Translations under genes and position numbers: made by a program | Notes under the pieces: model-generated | What the model was told of the DNA's origin: nothing | Databases searched by the model: none | The model's input: the letters and a program-made list of their open reading frames with translations, nothing else | Shown here: piece by piece, positions 1 to 8,773 of the stretch | Layout: each line of letters starts with the position of its first letter | Numbering within the stretch: the stretch's first letter is position 1 | Assembly (NCBI GenBank): GCA_029933755.1 | Contig: JAOZNO010000069.1 | Coordinates: 1 to 10,488, forward strand | Length of the DNA stretch: 10,488 bases | Direction of reading: 5' to 3' | Source of the DNA: Bacteroidales bacterium | GTDB taxonomy: Bacteria > Bacteroidota > Bacteroidia > Bacteroidales > NBLH01

Positions 1-982
1 TCCTAATACAGTTACGTGTAACGCTTCATAACCGTTTGGTTTTGGTGTAGTAATCCAGTCTCGTATTCTATCTATCTTAGGAGGGTATAATTGTGCTATG
101 CTCGAGTATATTTTCCAGCAATCTGCTGTCTCTTTTTCTTGCGAACTAGGCTCAAAAACAATACGAATTGCAAAAAGATCATAAACTTCTTCAAAGCTTA
201 CTTTCTTTTTTTGCATTTTTGTCCAGATAGAATAAATTGACTTAGTACGGTCGCTAATATTAAAGTCAAAATTTAGTTCACCTAAGGCACTAATTATGGG
301 TAAAGAAAAGTTCGTAATAAACTGTGATCTTCCTTTTTTTGTACCTTTAATTTTCCCTTTAATTTCATTGTATATTTCAGGGTGTTTATATTTTAGACAT
401 AAATCTTCAAGTTCAGTTTTTATATTATAAAGGCCTAGTCGTTGTGCTAGAGGAACATATACATATAAAGACTCTGTCACTGTTTTTAATTGTTTTCTTT
501 TTCGAATATGAATCAATTGTGCGCATATGATACAGGCGGTCGGCAATTTTTATAAAAATAACACGTAGATCATCTGATAGGGTAAGTAATATCTTTCTGA
601 ATGCTTCTGCCTGAACAATATTCTGACTATCCAGAACCTCTCTTATTTTTGCTAAACCACTTAGAATTGATGCTATTTTTATTCCAAAATTTTGCTTAAT
701 ATCCTCAATTTGCATATCAGTTTCGTCAATCACATCATGTAAAAGCGCAGATACGGCTGATTTCATTCCTAAACCAATTTCATTAGTTACAATTTTGCAT
801 ACTTCAATAGAGTGTTCAATATAGTATTCAGATGAGTTTTTTTTAATTCCTTCAAAAGATTTGTTTGCAAAATGAAAGGCAGTCCACAATAAATCTTTGT
901 CTTTTTCACTTTTGCAGCGTTTGCATTCTTTTAAAAATGAATCAAAACGCATAAGGATTTTATCAAAATCATATTCAACCAT
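1..982 (-). pseudogene. RelA/SpoT-family protein (HD plus synthetase), frameshifted, 3' part beyond window
   Basis: Long RSH protein whose family synthesises and/or hydrolyses (p)ppGpp in the cytoplasm. The ATG at 982 opens an HD-domain frame that stops at 425. From about 483 downward the homology continues in the +1 frame, without a stop, to position 1. Joined, it reads HD domain (residues ~40-165), then YVYVPLAQRLGLYNI, then the synthetase domain: DRTKSIYSIWTKM, the catalytic-Asp motif YDLFAIRIVFE, and PKPNGYEALHVTV at the window edge. The frame change fits one extra A in an A5 run (plus-strand T5 at 483-487). HD residues differ from the consensus: the Arg nine residues before the conserved His is K48, HDxxED is HDVIDE (residues 82-87), and the ADRLHN motif is ADRLYH (148-152). 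It lies 6 bp downstream of another RSH gene, so it is probably co-transcribed. It could be a true pseudogene, a split HD/synthetase pair (GTG at 480 could restart) or a homopolymer sequencing error. Family assignment is firm; functional status is open. Confidence 0.5.
483..487 (-). other. Frameshift site at A5 homopolymer in the distal RSH gene
   Basis: Minus-strand codons ATT AAA AAC AGT leave the homologous frame here. Reading ATT AAA ACA GTG ACA instead, with one A removed, gives an uninterrupted match to the usual RSH sequence, with equal spacing on both sides (..KKKTIK|TVTESLYVYVPLAQRLGLY..). The out-of-frame tail adds 19 residues before a TAA whose last base is at 425. This is not a canonical -1 slippery heptamer, because a +1 change is required. 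Confidence 0.8.
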
Positions 983-988
983 CTTTTG

Positions 989-3211
989 TTATAATTTTAC
1001 ACGTTCAATTGTTTTAATCCCGGGTATTTTTTTAAGTTTTGAAATTAAGCTATTTAGAGCATCAAGGCTGGAAACAAATAATATCATATTTCCTTCGTAA
1101 ATACCATTGCTACTGTCAATATTTATGGTTTTCATATTTACATTATTTTGCGAAGAAATGATTTTTGTTAAATCCAATACTAGATTTTTTCTGTCAAACC
1201 CTTTAAGATAAATTTTACACAAATGTTGAGTAGAAGTATGTATACTCCATTTTACTTTTGCAGTAGATTTTCCTTCTTCTGCATATATTTTTATGGCATT
1301 AGCACAGTTTATTTGATGTACTATAATAAGACTATTTGGTTTTTTATAAGCAATGGCTTTATCACCAGGTATAGGATGACAACATTCGGCAAGTATATAA
1401 TCAGCATCTTCTAATGACTCGTTAATAATATAAGGTTTGTTATGGCTAAACACTTGTTTTTTAGAATGATCAATATTTGTGTTTTTAGATTTAAATATTG
1501 AAGGAATAAAATTGTTAAAAAGACTGCTTGTGCTAATAGACTTGAAACCCTTAGCCAGTTGATCTTTGCTGATAATCTCTTTTGCTATTTTGTTATATAA
1601 TTCACGTTTGTTTTTACATCCAAAGTATTTTGCCAAATTATTTATTGAGTTTTGATCTGTATCAATGTCTAAACTCGACTGAACTTCTTTAAGACTAATT
1701 TCACCCAAACGTATATTATCTTTAGTTTGCTTTTTAAAATAGTTCTTTAAGCTGCTCTTTGCTCTGGCTGATACTATATGATCTAACCATTTTTTTTCAG
1801 GTAATGCAGAAATTGAATCCAAAATTTGTACCTGATCAGCACTATTAAGTACATATGTTCTGTTAACAAGTGCCTTATTTACTTTTGCACCAATACATTG
1901 CAAGCCAAGCTGAGAGTGGATATGAAATGCAAAATCCAACACAGTAGATCCTTTAGGAAGTTTTACAATTTTTCCTTTAGGTGTAAAAACATATATTTCG
2001 GCAGTATATAAATTTAGTTTAAAATCATTAAGTAGGTCTAAAGCATTATTCTCCGGAATAAGTATTTGGTCACTTATACTTTGAATCCATTTTTCTCGTT
2101 CGCTGGTTTTTTCTTTATGATCACCTTTTTCAGATGAGTAACCCCGTTCGGCAATATCTGCCATACGTCTACTCAGAATTTGTACTTCTTTCCAATTACC
2201 TTCATAATCCATTATATCAACAATAACAGCCTCGAATCCATTTGCTTTCGGATTTTGTACCATATCCTGCAAACTGCCTTTTCGTGGTGTAAATTCTTCA
2301 GTAATATAAGTGTAGATTCTATAACATTGCATTCTTTCAGAATCACGTACCTTGGGATCAAAAATTAATCTCATGGTTTGGAAGTTATGAATTTCATCAA
2401 ATGGAACCTGACTCTCCCTCATTTTTACCCATGTAGCATATAATGATTTTCTAATACCTATGATTTCATATTTTATACCTGATTTTTTTAAAACCGGTTT
2501 CATCCTTTCTCTGAAATTGTCAATATTTTTCTCCCTTTTTGCTTCATTTTCCTTAATGATTTGGAGTAATCTTTTATAGTCATCCGGTAAATGATATTTA
2601 AAACTTAAATCTTCAAGCTCCCTCCCAATTTTATTAAGACCAAGTCGTCGGGCTAAAGGTGCATATACAAATAATGTTTCACCTGCTTTAACAATTTGTC
2701 TGTTTTCCGGCATTCCATGAAGTGTCCGCATATTATGCAACCTGTCAGCAAGTTTAATCAAAATTACACGAATATCTTTTGGAATCGTCATGAGCAGTTT
2801 TCTAAAAGTTTCTGCCTGTAAATTTTGCTGACCATCGTAAACATTTGTTATTTTTGTCAAGCCATCTACTATTGAAGCCACCTCACTATCAAATTTATGC
2901 TCAATATCTTCTAGCGAAATTTCTTCATTATCTTCAACTACATCATGTAATAATGCACAAATTACTGAATTTACTCCAAGCCTGATTTCTGTTATTGCAA
3001 TTCGGGCAACTTCAATGGGGTGCATTATAAAAGGTTCACCTGTTTTTCTTTTAAGTCCTTTATATGCATCATATGCAAAGTTATATGCGTTTATAACCTG
3101 GGCTCTATTATTCTTCGTTTTACACCTGGGACATAAATCCAGCACTTCCAAAAAAGCCATGGCAACCTTCTTTTTTCCTTCAATCTTTATATTTGTAATC
3201 TTGTCAATCAT
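989..3211 (-). CDS. RelA/SpoT homolog, probable (p)ppGpp hydrolase with degenerate synthetase domain
   Basis: 740-residue long RSH with full domain order: HD hydrolase (~40-190), synthetase-like (~230-380), TGS (~404-466, IYVFTPKGKIVKLPKGSTVLDFAF), helical region, Cys/His zinc-type region (ECCHPIPGDKA ... HQINCANA), and C-terminal ACT (~660-740). The HD site is complete by comparison with the characterised Streptococcus Rel: R55, H64, H89-D90, E93-D94, D156, N160. The synthetase site is not. The ATP-binding Arg of GRxK is I253, the catalytic Asp of YDLxAIR is N276, the guanine-stacking Tyr of NGY is F326, and the following His is I330; only the Glu of EVQI (E342) is kept. I infer (p)ppGpp hydrolysis without synthesis. 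The ATG at 3211 is preferred over a TTG four codons upstream. The distal RSH gene begins 6 bp after its stop. Both proteins carry a CxRCK motif near the N-terminus, consistent with tandem duplication. Confidence 0.93.
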   Translation of the reverse strand: MIDKITNIKIEGKKKVAMAFLEVLDLCPRCKTKNNRAQVINAYNFAYDAYKGLKRKTGEPFIMHPIEVARIAITEIRLGVNSVICALLHDVVEDNEEISLEDIEHKFDSEVASIVDGLTKITNVYDGQQNLQAETFRKLLMTIPKDIRVILIKLADRLHNMRTLHGMPENRQIVKAGETLFVYAPLARRLGLNKIGRELEDLSFKYHLPDDYKRLLQIIKENEAKREKNIDNFRERMKPVLKKSGIKYEIIGIRKSLYATWVKMRESQVPFDEIHNFQTMRLIFDPKVRDSERMQCYRIYTYITEEFTPRKGSLQDMVQNPKANGFEAVIVDIMDYEGNWKEVQILSRRMADIAERGYSSEKGDHKEKTSEREKWIQSISDQILIPENNALDLLNDFKLNLYTAEIYVFTPKGKIVKLPKGSTVLDFAFHIHSQLGLQCIGAKVNKALVNRTYVLNSADQVQILDSISALPEKKWLDHIVSARAKSSLKNYFKKQTKDNIRLGEISLKEVQSSLDIDTDQNSINNLAKYFGCKNKRELYNKIAKEIISKDQLAKGFKSISTSSLFNNFIPSIFKSKNTNIDHSKKQVFSHNKPYIINESLEDADYILAECCHPIPGDKAIAYKKPNSLIIVHQINCANAIKIYAEEGKSTAKVKWSIHTSTQHLCKIYLKGFDRKNLVLDLTKIISSQNNVNMKTINIDSSNGIYEGNMILFVSSLDALNSLISKLKKIPGIKTIERVKL

Positions 3212-3241
3212 TTTAAGATGCAATTATTATTACCAGCAGAG

Positions 3242-3261
3242 AGACAGGTCATGACCTGTCT
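3242..3261. repeat. Perfect 20-bp palindrome, possible terminator or REP-like element
   Basis: The sequence AGACAGGTCA followed by its exact reverse complement occupies the 74-bp gap between the stop of the secreted protein gene (3286) and the start of the RSH gene (3211). As RNA on the minus strand it could fold just after the upstream gene, but no U-run follows. A factor-independent terminator is therefore uncertain. A dispersed small palindromic element or a regulator site for the RSH genes are alternatives. Confidence 0.6.
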
Positions 3262-3285
3262 TTACCAATTACTATTTTTTAGTAT

Positions 3286-4842
3286 TCAATATATCAAATT
3301 AATTTGTCCTGATTTTTCTACAAATTTATTATTTTTTGTTCTGTATTTCAATAAAAAAACATAAGTTCCTTGTTTTAGTATAGAACCTCTACTTCCTTTT
3401 CCATCCCATCCTTCTAAAGGGTCAGAACTATTAAATACAATACTTCCATTTCTATCATAAATAATTAAACTGTAATCATCCACAAATGATATAACCGGTT
3501 TAAATGTCCTGTTTTCTTCTTTTTGGCTCATGGGGTTAAATGCATTTGGTATCCATAGCACAGTTTCCTGATGAGCACATGAAATATTTGACTGACTTGT
3601 TCCAGTAATGTCATATGGGTTTCCAACTCTTTCATATGCTAAAATATAATAACAAAAATGTCCTTTTGAAACTTCTCCTCCATATGTTGGTACAATTAAA
3701 TTAGTTATATCATCAGTATATGTGTTTATTAAAGGTGAAATTTGAGTGAGAGAACTAAAAGCATTCCCGTCTACACTTCTGTATATTTCATAATAGTCAA
3801 CATCTCCTAACCATTCCTGGTAGCTTGTCCATTGTAATATATTTGTTTTGCTACCATCCGTTGCAGGATACGCTTCAAGCAATATATTACTTGCAATATT
3901 ACTTTCCAGGGTAACAATATTACAATCATTAATTGCTATTACTTTATAATAGACTATTTCCTGTGCTGCATTTATACTCTCAGAATAATTAAGTTGGCTG
4001 GTACTAGCCGGATAGTTTGCAATGGTATCAAAAGTACCATTAACTGAATCTGATCTTAATAATACGTAACGGTTGATTAATGCGTTTGGGTCAAGTGTAA
4101 AAGATAAATCTACTTGGTTTAGTGTTTCTATTGTAGCATAATCTGCATTCATTACCTGGGGCCTTCCATGTATTACTGTACTAATAATCTGAATGTTTGA
4201 ATGTGAAATATTAGATGATGTATTATTATATGCTTGTACCAGGTAGTGATAAGTTGTATCCAGTGTAATGTTGTTATGGATATAACTTGTGTCGCCATTT
4301 GTGATTGAATCAAGCAAAACAGGAGGAAGACTTGTATCTAATAAATAATAGATATAATAATTACTGCTTTCAGGATAAAATCCATCATATTGTGACCAAC
4401 TTAGAGTGTTTGTTTCCAGACATTGATCAAACGAAATGGGATTTAATAATATGGAACTTATACTTTCACTCATATTACCAAACTCAATAACCCCACCGTT
4501 ATCTTTGAATGCTGCAATTCTATATGTTTCAGCTCGGTTGGCAGGGTCAGCAGATCCATAAACAACACTTATATCCACATATGTTGTTTGGTTGGGGTTA
4601 TTGATTGTTTCAATGGTATTATAACTGCCATCAACAACTCCTGCTTGTCCAAATATTTGTCTTTTAACAACATATCCATCAATTAGCAAAGGGTTATTTA
4701 CTTGCCAGGATATTTGAACTCTTTGAGTTCCCGGTTCAACGGTTACATAATTAATTACAGGTACTTCAATAATTTGAGATTTCACTTGTTGGAAATAAGC
4801 AAAACTTATAAGTATTAATATTCTAATTAAATTTTTTATCAT
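3286..4842 (-). CDS. Secreted FN3-like protein with T9SS/gliding-motility C-terminal domain
   Basis: 518-residue predicted exported protein. A signal peptide is clear (MIKNLIRILILISFAYFQQVKSQ), with cleavage probably near residue 22. Four beta-sandwich modules of about 90-110 residues follow, resembling fibronectin type III: each carries a QISW/LSW/LSF/LQW strand and a later YxVxA-like strand (YRIAAFKD, YHYLVQAYN, YYKVIAIND, YYILAYERV). The last ~90 residues match the gliding-motility-associated CHU_C/type B sorting domain: WIPNAFNP, YSLIIYDRNGSIVF, EGWDGKG, QGTYVFLLKY, then a closing basic beta-hairpin. In Bacteroidota this domain directs export through the type IX system to the surface or medium. 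No catalytic domain is visible, so an adhesive or structural role is inferred. The ATG at 4842 places the signal peptide at the N-terminus; an ATG at 4929 would lie inside the neighbouring terminator hairpin. Confidence 0.88.
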   Translation of the reverse strand: MIKNLIRILILISFAYFQQVKSQIIEVPVINYVTVEPGTQRVQISWQVNNPLLIDGYVVKRQIFGQAGVVDGSYNTIETINNPNQTTYVDISVVYGSADPANRAETYRIAAFKDNGGVIEFGNMSESISSILLNPISFDQCLETNTLSWSQYDGFYPESSNYYIYYLLDTSLPPVLLDSITNGDTSYIHNNITLDTTYHYLVQAYNNTSSNISHSNIQIISTVIHGRPQVMNADYATIETLNQVDLSFTLDPNALINRYVLLRSDSVNGTFDTIANYPASTSQLNYSESINAAQEIVYYKVIAINDCNIVTLESNIASNILLEAYPATDGSKTNILQWTSYQEWLGDVDYYEIYRSVDGNAFSSLTQISPLINTYTDDITNLIVPTYGGEVSKGHFCYYILAYERVGNPYDITGTSQSNISCAHQETVLWIPNAFNPMSQKEENRTFKPVISFVDDYSLIIYDRNGSIVFNSSDPLEGWDGKGSRGSILKQGTYVFLLKYRTKNNKFVEKSGQINLIY

Positions 4843-4911
4843 AACTTGTATTATCGAAAATAAGCTTTGTGATAAATTAAAAATCAAAAAATATACATTT
4901 CCTATTACTAA

Positions 4912-4950
4912 AACGAAAAAAGTAAGCATTTGCTTACTTTTCTGTTCGTT
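4912..4950 (-). terminator. Hairpin terminator after the Uma2-family gene
   Basis: On the minus strand an 11-bp stem (TGAAAAGTAAGCA-side pairing with TGCTTACTTTT) has a minimal loop, with an outer six-base pairing (AACGAA/TTCGTT) beyond a three-base bulge. A TTTTTTCGTTTT tract follows. It begins 27 bp past the stop of the Uma2-family gene and separates it from the secreted-protein gene downstream. Confidence 0.7.
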
Positions 4951-4976
4951 ATTTTAAAAATATTTTATTAAACTTA

Positions 4977-5567
4977 CTATTCTTTAAATACCTCTTCCAA
5001 TTCAATTTGTAGTTTTTTATCCAAAATACCTGCCTTAACTTTTGAGTTTTTAGCAAAAATACCTTGTAACTGATATTTCCCTTTTTTATCAAGAAAAAAT
5101 ATTGTTAATGTCTCATCATTAGGATGAACAATCCAGTATTCTTTAACACCATTTTCTTCATAAAGTTTAAATTTTTCTTCAACGTCTTTTTTTACAGTGG
5201 CAGGCGATAATATTTCTACAATTAAATCTGGTGCACCAATACAACCTTTTTCATCTAGTTTGGTTAAATCACAAATAATAGATATATCAGGTTGTACAAC
5301 AGTATATACTTTATCATCATTAAGTTCATCTTTTGAACTAGGAAATCGAACATCAAAAGGTGCATGATAAACTTTACAGTTATGATTTCTTAAATGATTC
5401 CAAAATTGTCCATATATCGATCCTGAGATATCCTGATGTTTCCTTGTCGGAGCTGGCGACATTAATTGAATAAACCCTTTAATTAACTCGCGCCTTTTAT
5501 CATCTGCCCACAAAAGATAATCAGCAAAAGTATATTTCTTGTTTAAATCAAGATTTAAAGTATCCAT
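4977..5567 (-). CDS. Uma2 family protein (DUF820, PD-(D/E)XK nuclease fold)
   Basis: 196 residues, the usual Uma2 size, starting MDTLNLDLNKKYTFADYLLW. Family hallmarks are present in order: RRELIKGFIQLMSPAP with the N-terminal acidic residue; HQDISGSIYGQFWNHL; the QPDISIICD strand; GAPDLIVEILSPAT, carrying the Asp and Glu of the PD-(D/E)XK-like centre; then KDVEEKFKLYEENGVKEYWIVHP. The fold is that of restriction-type endonucleases, but the biological role of Uma2 proteins is largely unknown, and they are often present in many copies per genome. The ATG at 5567 fits the family N-terminus; an ATG at 5693 would add 42 unrelated residues overlapping the upstream gene. It follows the hypothetical gene by 64 bp on the same strand and is likely co-transcribed. 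No methylase or toxin partner is beside it. Confidence 0.9.
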   Translation of the reverse strand: MDTLNLDLNKKYTFADYLLWADDKRRELIKGFIQLMSPAPTRKHQDISGSIYGQFWNHLRNHNCKVYHAPFDVRFPSSKDELNDDKVYTVVQPDISIICDLTKLDEKGCIGAPDLIVEILSPATVKKDVEEKFKLYEENGVKEYWIVHPNDETLTIFFLDKKGKYQLQGIFAKNSKVKAGILDKKLQIELEEVFKE

Positions 5568-5631
5568 GATACACAATTTATACAAAGTTAAGCTATAATC
5601 TTGAAACTTCAAAAGCTTATGATTTACAATT

Positions 5632-6339
5632 TTAATGCCCTGTATAAATTGCCTCTTCACCTTGTATGTCGTCTGAGTTGTATTTAAAACCAAGACGTTT
5701 TCCTGTTTTGAGCATCGCAGTTTGATTTCTTTCTTGTACGTGATCTACTGTTATAATCTTAATTTTATCATATTGTGGTACTAATAAATCAAATTCAAGA
5801 ACATATTCCAATGATGATTCAATAACTTGATGAAGTGCTTCTTTGTCGATTACTTTGCTGCCAAAATCTTTGTATAAGTAGCCCATTTGTCTTTTGCCTT
5901 CAACAAAATAATGGTTTTTATTATTAATAAATATCCGGCCAACTAAATAGCCCAAGTCGCCCGTACGGTTATACTTAAGTGAGTCTGAAAGGAAATTGTA
6001 AATGTTAATAATCCCACTAAAAGTACATAGCTTACCTTTTTTTGCATATTGTGTTTTCCATATACTATGACTGCGATCAAATTCATAAACATTTGTGTGC
6101 ATTGAAAAAATCAGCATTTCACTACCAAATTTAAAAGATGCCTGAAATTTTCCTCTATTTTTATATTTTACCAGGGGTTTGTTGTTTTTTATTCCAAGTT
6201 CTTTATTATATTCTTCAGCAAGATTTTTAAGAACAGATTTTAGCATACGGAAAGTATTAAACGTATTGGTAAAAACCTGTTGCTTTATAACTGCTTTTTC
6301 TGAAAAGGTATCAAGAATAGATTTTTTTTTCTTTTCCAT
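5632..6339 (-). CDS. Conserved-looking hypothetical protein
   Basis: 235 residues, ATG at 6339 (MEKKKKSILDTFSEKAV). I do not recognise a named domain. The N-terminal ~55 residues look helical (FTNTFNTFRMLKSVLKNLAEEYNKEL). The middle is rich in beta-type strands with aromatic residues (FQASFKFGSEMLIFSMHTNVYEF; GYLVGRIFINNKNHYFVEGKRQMGYLY). A helical segment (ALHQVIESSLEYVLEFDLLVP) leads into a final basic region. There is no signal peptide or membrane segment, so it is probably cytoplasmic. Its overall look is that of a genuine Bacteroidota gene: sustained sensible composition and a start facing an intergenic region. It is first in a likely two-gene unit with the Uma2-family gene. Confidence 0.75.
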   Translation of the reverse strand: MEKKKKSILDTFSEKAVIKQQVFTNTFNTFRMLKSVLKNLAEEYNKELGIKNNKPLVKYKNRGKFQASFKFGSEMLIFSMHTNVYEFDRSHSIWKTQYAKKGKLCTFSGIINIYNFLSDSLKYNRTGDLGYLVGRIFINNKNHYFVEGKRQMGYLYKDFGSKVIDKEALHQVIESSLEYVLEFDLLVPQYDKIKIITVDHVQERNQTAMLKTGKRLGFKYNSDDIQGEEAIYTGH

Positions 6340-6557
6340 AATTATGTAATTTCGTTCACTTTCTAATTTATTTATGTGTAAAAACTCTGTTTCAGATAAA
6401 AAAAATGATGAATAACAATATTATTTCATTTTCTTGCTAAAACTAATTATAGTTTAAAGATAATATTTATTTTTATAATTTTATAAAACCCTTGTATATG
6501 ATTTGTAAAAACATAATTATATTGGTTTAATAGTTTTAATATTAGTTGTGTATAATT
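6340..6557. other. Divergent intergenic region, no gene seen
   Basis: This 218-bp, strongly A/T-rich interval separates the outward-facing starts of the hypothetical gene (6339, minus) and the HEAT-like gene (6558, plus). It must carry promoters for both, but I find no exact TAnnTTTG with a well-spaced TTTG. The nearest, TATGATTTG at 6497-6505, has one extra base in the spacer. Confidence 0.5.
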
Positions 6558-7109
6558 ATGTTTTCAAGTGAAAAAATTGATACCTATAATGATGTAAAAC
6601 AATACTTGGATGTATCAAGTAAGGAAAAGGTAATGTTGTTACTTGATGAAATTGATCAAAAATCTGAACTTGTCAACGCTGTTTACGAATTAGCCATAAG
6701 CAACGAACACCCTTTTGCCTGGAGAGCTTCATGGGCTATGGTACATTTAGCCAGTAAAAGTCCTGGTTTATTAAAACCCTTTGTTGCTCGTATGGTTGGG
6801 GATATTAAATATTTGAAAACAGACCGTCAGATTGCGAGTTTTTTACAAATACTTACAAAACTTGATTTTTCTGAAGATGAAGCAGGCCACCTTTTTGATT
6901 TTGCTGTAAAAATTTTACATGATACCACAAAACAAATGTATTTTAAACTATATGCCTTACAATTTTTAGTGAAATTTGTTAAAAAAGTACCCGAACTTGC
7001 CCCTGAATTACTATTAACAATTGAAGATGAAGATATGGTTTCGAGCAATAAATATATTAGGAGGCAAATTAAGCGTATTAAACTGAACTTTAAAATGCAA
7101 AATTCTTAA
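6558..7109 (+). CDS. HEAT-repeat-like all-alpha protein, function unknown
   Basis: 183 residues, predicted almost entirely helical. Helix pairs with leucine/alanine spacing of HEAT/ARM type can be picked out: KEKVMLLLDEIDQKSELVNA, HPFAWRASWAMVHLASKSPG, DRQIASFLQILTKLDF, YFKLYALQFLVKFVKKVPEL, with a basic tail (NKYIRRQIKRIKLNFK). Such scaffolds usually mediate protein binding; no enzyme motif, signal peptide or membrane segment is present. The ATG at 6558 (MFSSEKIDTYNDVKQYLD) is preferred over a TTG four codons upstream. It is monocistronic: a divergent gene lies before it and a terminator hairpin plus the convergent proS lie after it. The HEAT-like assignment rests on helical pattern, not on a signature motif. 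Confidence 0.8.
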   Translation: MFSSEKIDTYNDVKQYLDVSSKEKVMLLLDEIDQKSELVNAVYELAISNEHPFAWRASWAMVHLASKSPGLLKPFVARMVGDIKYLKTDRQIASFLQILTKLDFSEDEAGHLFDFAVKILHDTTKQMYFKLYALQFLVKFVKKVPELAPELLLTIEDEDMVSSNKYIRRQIKRIKLNFKMQNS

Positions 7110-7133
7110 TATAGGGTTGGGAGACAGAAGCTG

Positions 7134-7181
7134 GAAGACCGAAGTTTGTTTACTTCCAACTTTGGTCTTCTGACTTTTTTT
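7134..7181 (+). terminator. Terminator hairpin with repeat-like arms between convergent genes
   Basis: GAAGACCGAAGTT (7134-7146) pairs with AACTTTGGTCTTC (7158-7170), 13 bp with one G-U wobble and an 11-base loop. T7 follows at 7175-7181. It begins 24 bp after the HEAT-like gene's stop. The GAAGACCGAAG/CTTTGGTCTTC arms, with partial copies of the same motif just upstream (GACAGAAGCTGGAAG), resemble the small dispersed palindromes common between Bacteroidota genes. Confidence 0.65.
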
Positions 7182-7231
7182 AAAAAATGAGTTAAATTAA
7201 CACGTTTTTGTAGGTATTTGTGTTAAGTGTA

Positions 7232-8707
7232 CTAATACGCTTTAGCAAACAAAACTCTCTTATTTGAAGGCTTTCCTGTTAAAATGCATTTTCCTTCTTC
7301 TTCAATAGCATCAACCGGAATACACCTTATTGTTGCTTTGGTTTCTGCTTTTATTTTCTCTTCAGTTTCTGCTGTTCCATCCCAATGGGCTAAAATAAAA
7401 CCACCTTTGTTTGCAATTATATCTTTAAATTCATCATAAGAATCAACTTGATATGTGTTTTCTTCTCTGAATTTTACTGCTTTTGTAAATAGGTTCTCCT
7501 GAATTTCATCAAGCAAACCGCTAATTGTTTCAGCAATACCTTCTTGTGGATAGATTTTCTTTTCCAGTGTATCTCTACGTGCAAGCTCTACATTTCCTTG
7601 TTCCAAATCTCTTGGACCAATTGCAATTCGAATAGGTACACCTTTTAGCTCATACTCTGCAAATTTATGTCCTGGTCTATGTGTATCCCTCTTATCATAT
7701 TTAACCGTAATTCCTTTAGCTCTTAACAACTTCATAAACTCATTGGCTTTTTCAGTCATTTGCTTTAACTGTTCCTCACCTTTATAGATTGGAATAATAA
7801 CTACCTGGTAAGGTGCTAATTTTGGAGGTAGAACCAATCCGTTGTCATCTGAATGTGCCATAATAAGACCACCAATTAAGCGTGTTGATACGCCCCATGA
7901 AGTTGCCCAAACATGTTCAAGTTTACCGGTTTTATCTGTAAATTTAACGTCAAAAGCTTTGGCGAAATTTTGTCCTAAAAAGTGTGAAGTTCCTGCTTGT
8001 AATGCTTTTCCATCCTGCATTAATGCTTCAATTGCATAAGTTTCTAATGCACCTGCAAAACGTTCGCTTTCTGTTTTTGTACCTTTAATAACAGGCATTG
8101 CCATAAAGTTTTCAGCAAAATCAGCATATACGCCAACCATTTGCTTAGTTTCTGTTATTGCCTCAGTTCTTGTGGCATGCGCTGTATGACCTTCTTGCCA
8201 AAGAAATTCAGCGGTACGCAAAAATAAACGTGTGCGCATTTCCCAACGTACTACATTTGCCCATTGGTTAATTAAAATAGGTAAATCTCTGTACGATTGA
8301 ATCCAATTTTTATACGAGTGCCAAATAATGGTTTCAGAAGTTGGTCTTACAATTAATTCTTCTTCTAATTTTGCATCAGGATCAACCTCAATGCCTTTAC
8401 CATCTTCTGTGGTTTTTAAGCGGTAATGAGTTACCACGGCACATTCTTTAGCAAAACCTTCAACGTGCTTGGCTTCTTTTGCAAAAAATGACTTCGGAAT
8501 AAATAGAGGAAAATAAGCATTTTCGTGGCCTGTTTCTTTGAACATTCTATCAAGTTCTGCTTGTATTTTTTCCCAAATAGCATAACCATAAGGTTTAATT
8601 ACCATACTTCCACGAACTGCTGAATTTTCAGCCAAATCTGCTTTTATTACAATATCATTATACCATTGTGAATAATTTTCACTTCTTTTTGTAATTCCTT
8701 TTGCCAT
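7232..8707 (-). CDS. proS: Prolyl-tRNA synthetase, archaeal/eukaryote-type (type 3)
   Basis: 491-residue class II aminoacyl-tRNA synthetase that charges tRNA-Pro with proline in the cytoplasm. The catalytic core covers ~1-295. It contains the motif 1 region (ENAYFPLFIPKSF, 62-74), the proline-site loop RPTSE (121-125), motif 2 (RWEMRTRLFLRTAEFLWQEG, 154-173) and motif 3 (GVSTRLIGGLIMAHSDDNG, 272-290). The anticodon-binding domain starts at LAPYQVVIIPI (~297). The C-terminal domain typical of the archaeal/eukaryotic type ends TGKPSNKRVLFAKAY, with the terminal Tyr of this type; it keeps two cysteines (TIRCIPV, GKCILTG). There is no bacterial-type INS editing insertion between motifs 2 and 3. 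Length and ends are full. The ATG at 8707 gives MAKGITKRSENYSQWY, the expected start. It diverges from the DUF721 gene. Confidence 0.98.
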   Translation of the reverse strand: MAKGITKRSENYSQWYNDIVIKADLAENSAVRGSMVIKPYGYAIWEKIQAELDRMFKETGHENAYFPLFIPKSFFAKEAKHVEGFAKECAVVTHYRLKTTEDGKGIEVDPDAKLEEELIVRPTSETIIWHSYKNWIQSYRDLPILINQWANVVRWEMRTRLFLRTAEFLWQEGHTAHATRTEAITETKQMVGVYADFAENFMAMPVIKGTKTESERFAGALETYAIEALMQDGKALQAGTSHFLGQNFAKAFDVKFTDKTGKLEHVWATSWGVSTRLIGGLIMAHSDDNGLVLPPKLAPYQVVIIPIYKGEEQLKQMTEKANEFMKLLRAKGITVKYDKRDTHRPGHKFAEYELKGVPIRIAIGPRDLEQGNVELARRDTLEKKIYPQEGIAETISGLLDEIQENLFTKAVKFREENTYQVDSYDEFKDIIANKGGFILAHWDGTAETEEKIKAETKATIRCIPVDAIEEEGKCILTGKPSNKRVLFAKAY

Positions 8708-8730
8708 AATTCTATAGATATTTATCTTTG
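8700..8730 (+). promoter_or_regulatory. Bacteroidota-type promoter for the DUF721 gene
   Basis: TTTG at 8700-8703 and TATCTTTG at 8723-8730 are separated by exactly 19 bp, matching the Bacteroidota sigma-ABfr consensus (TTTG-N19-TAnnTTTG). The -33 box lies over the first codons of the divergent proS. A start near 8737 would leave a leader of about 37 bases. Confidence 0.65.
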
Positions 8731-8748
8731 AGCTTTATTTTTGACCAA

Positions 8749-8756
8749 CAAAAGTA
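8749..8756 (-). promoter_or_regulatory. Probable -7 box for proS
   Basis: On the minus strand this reads TACTTTTG, a full TAnnTTTG match, placed about 40 bases before the proS ATG. The -33 element at the expected distance is weak: an A/T-rich stretch over the first codons of the DUF721 gene. Confidence 0.45.
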
Positions 8757-8773
8757 AACAAAATTTGTAAGTG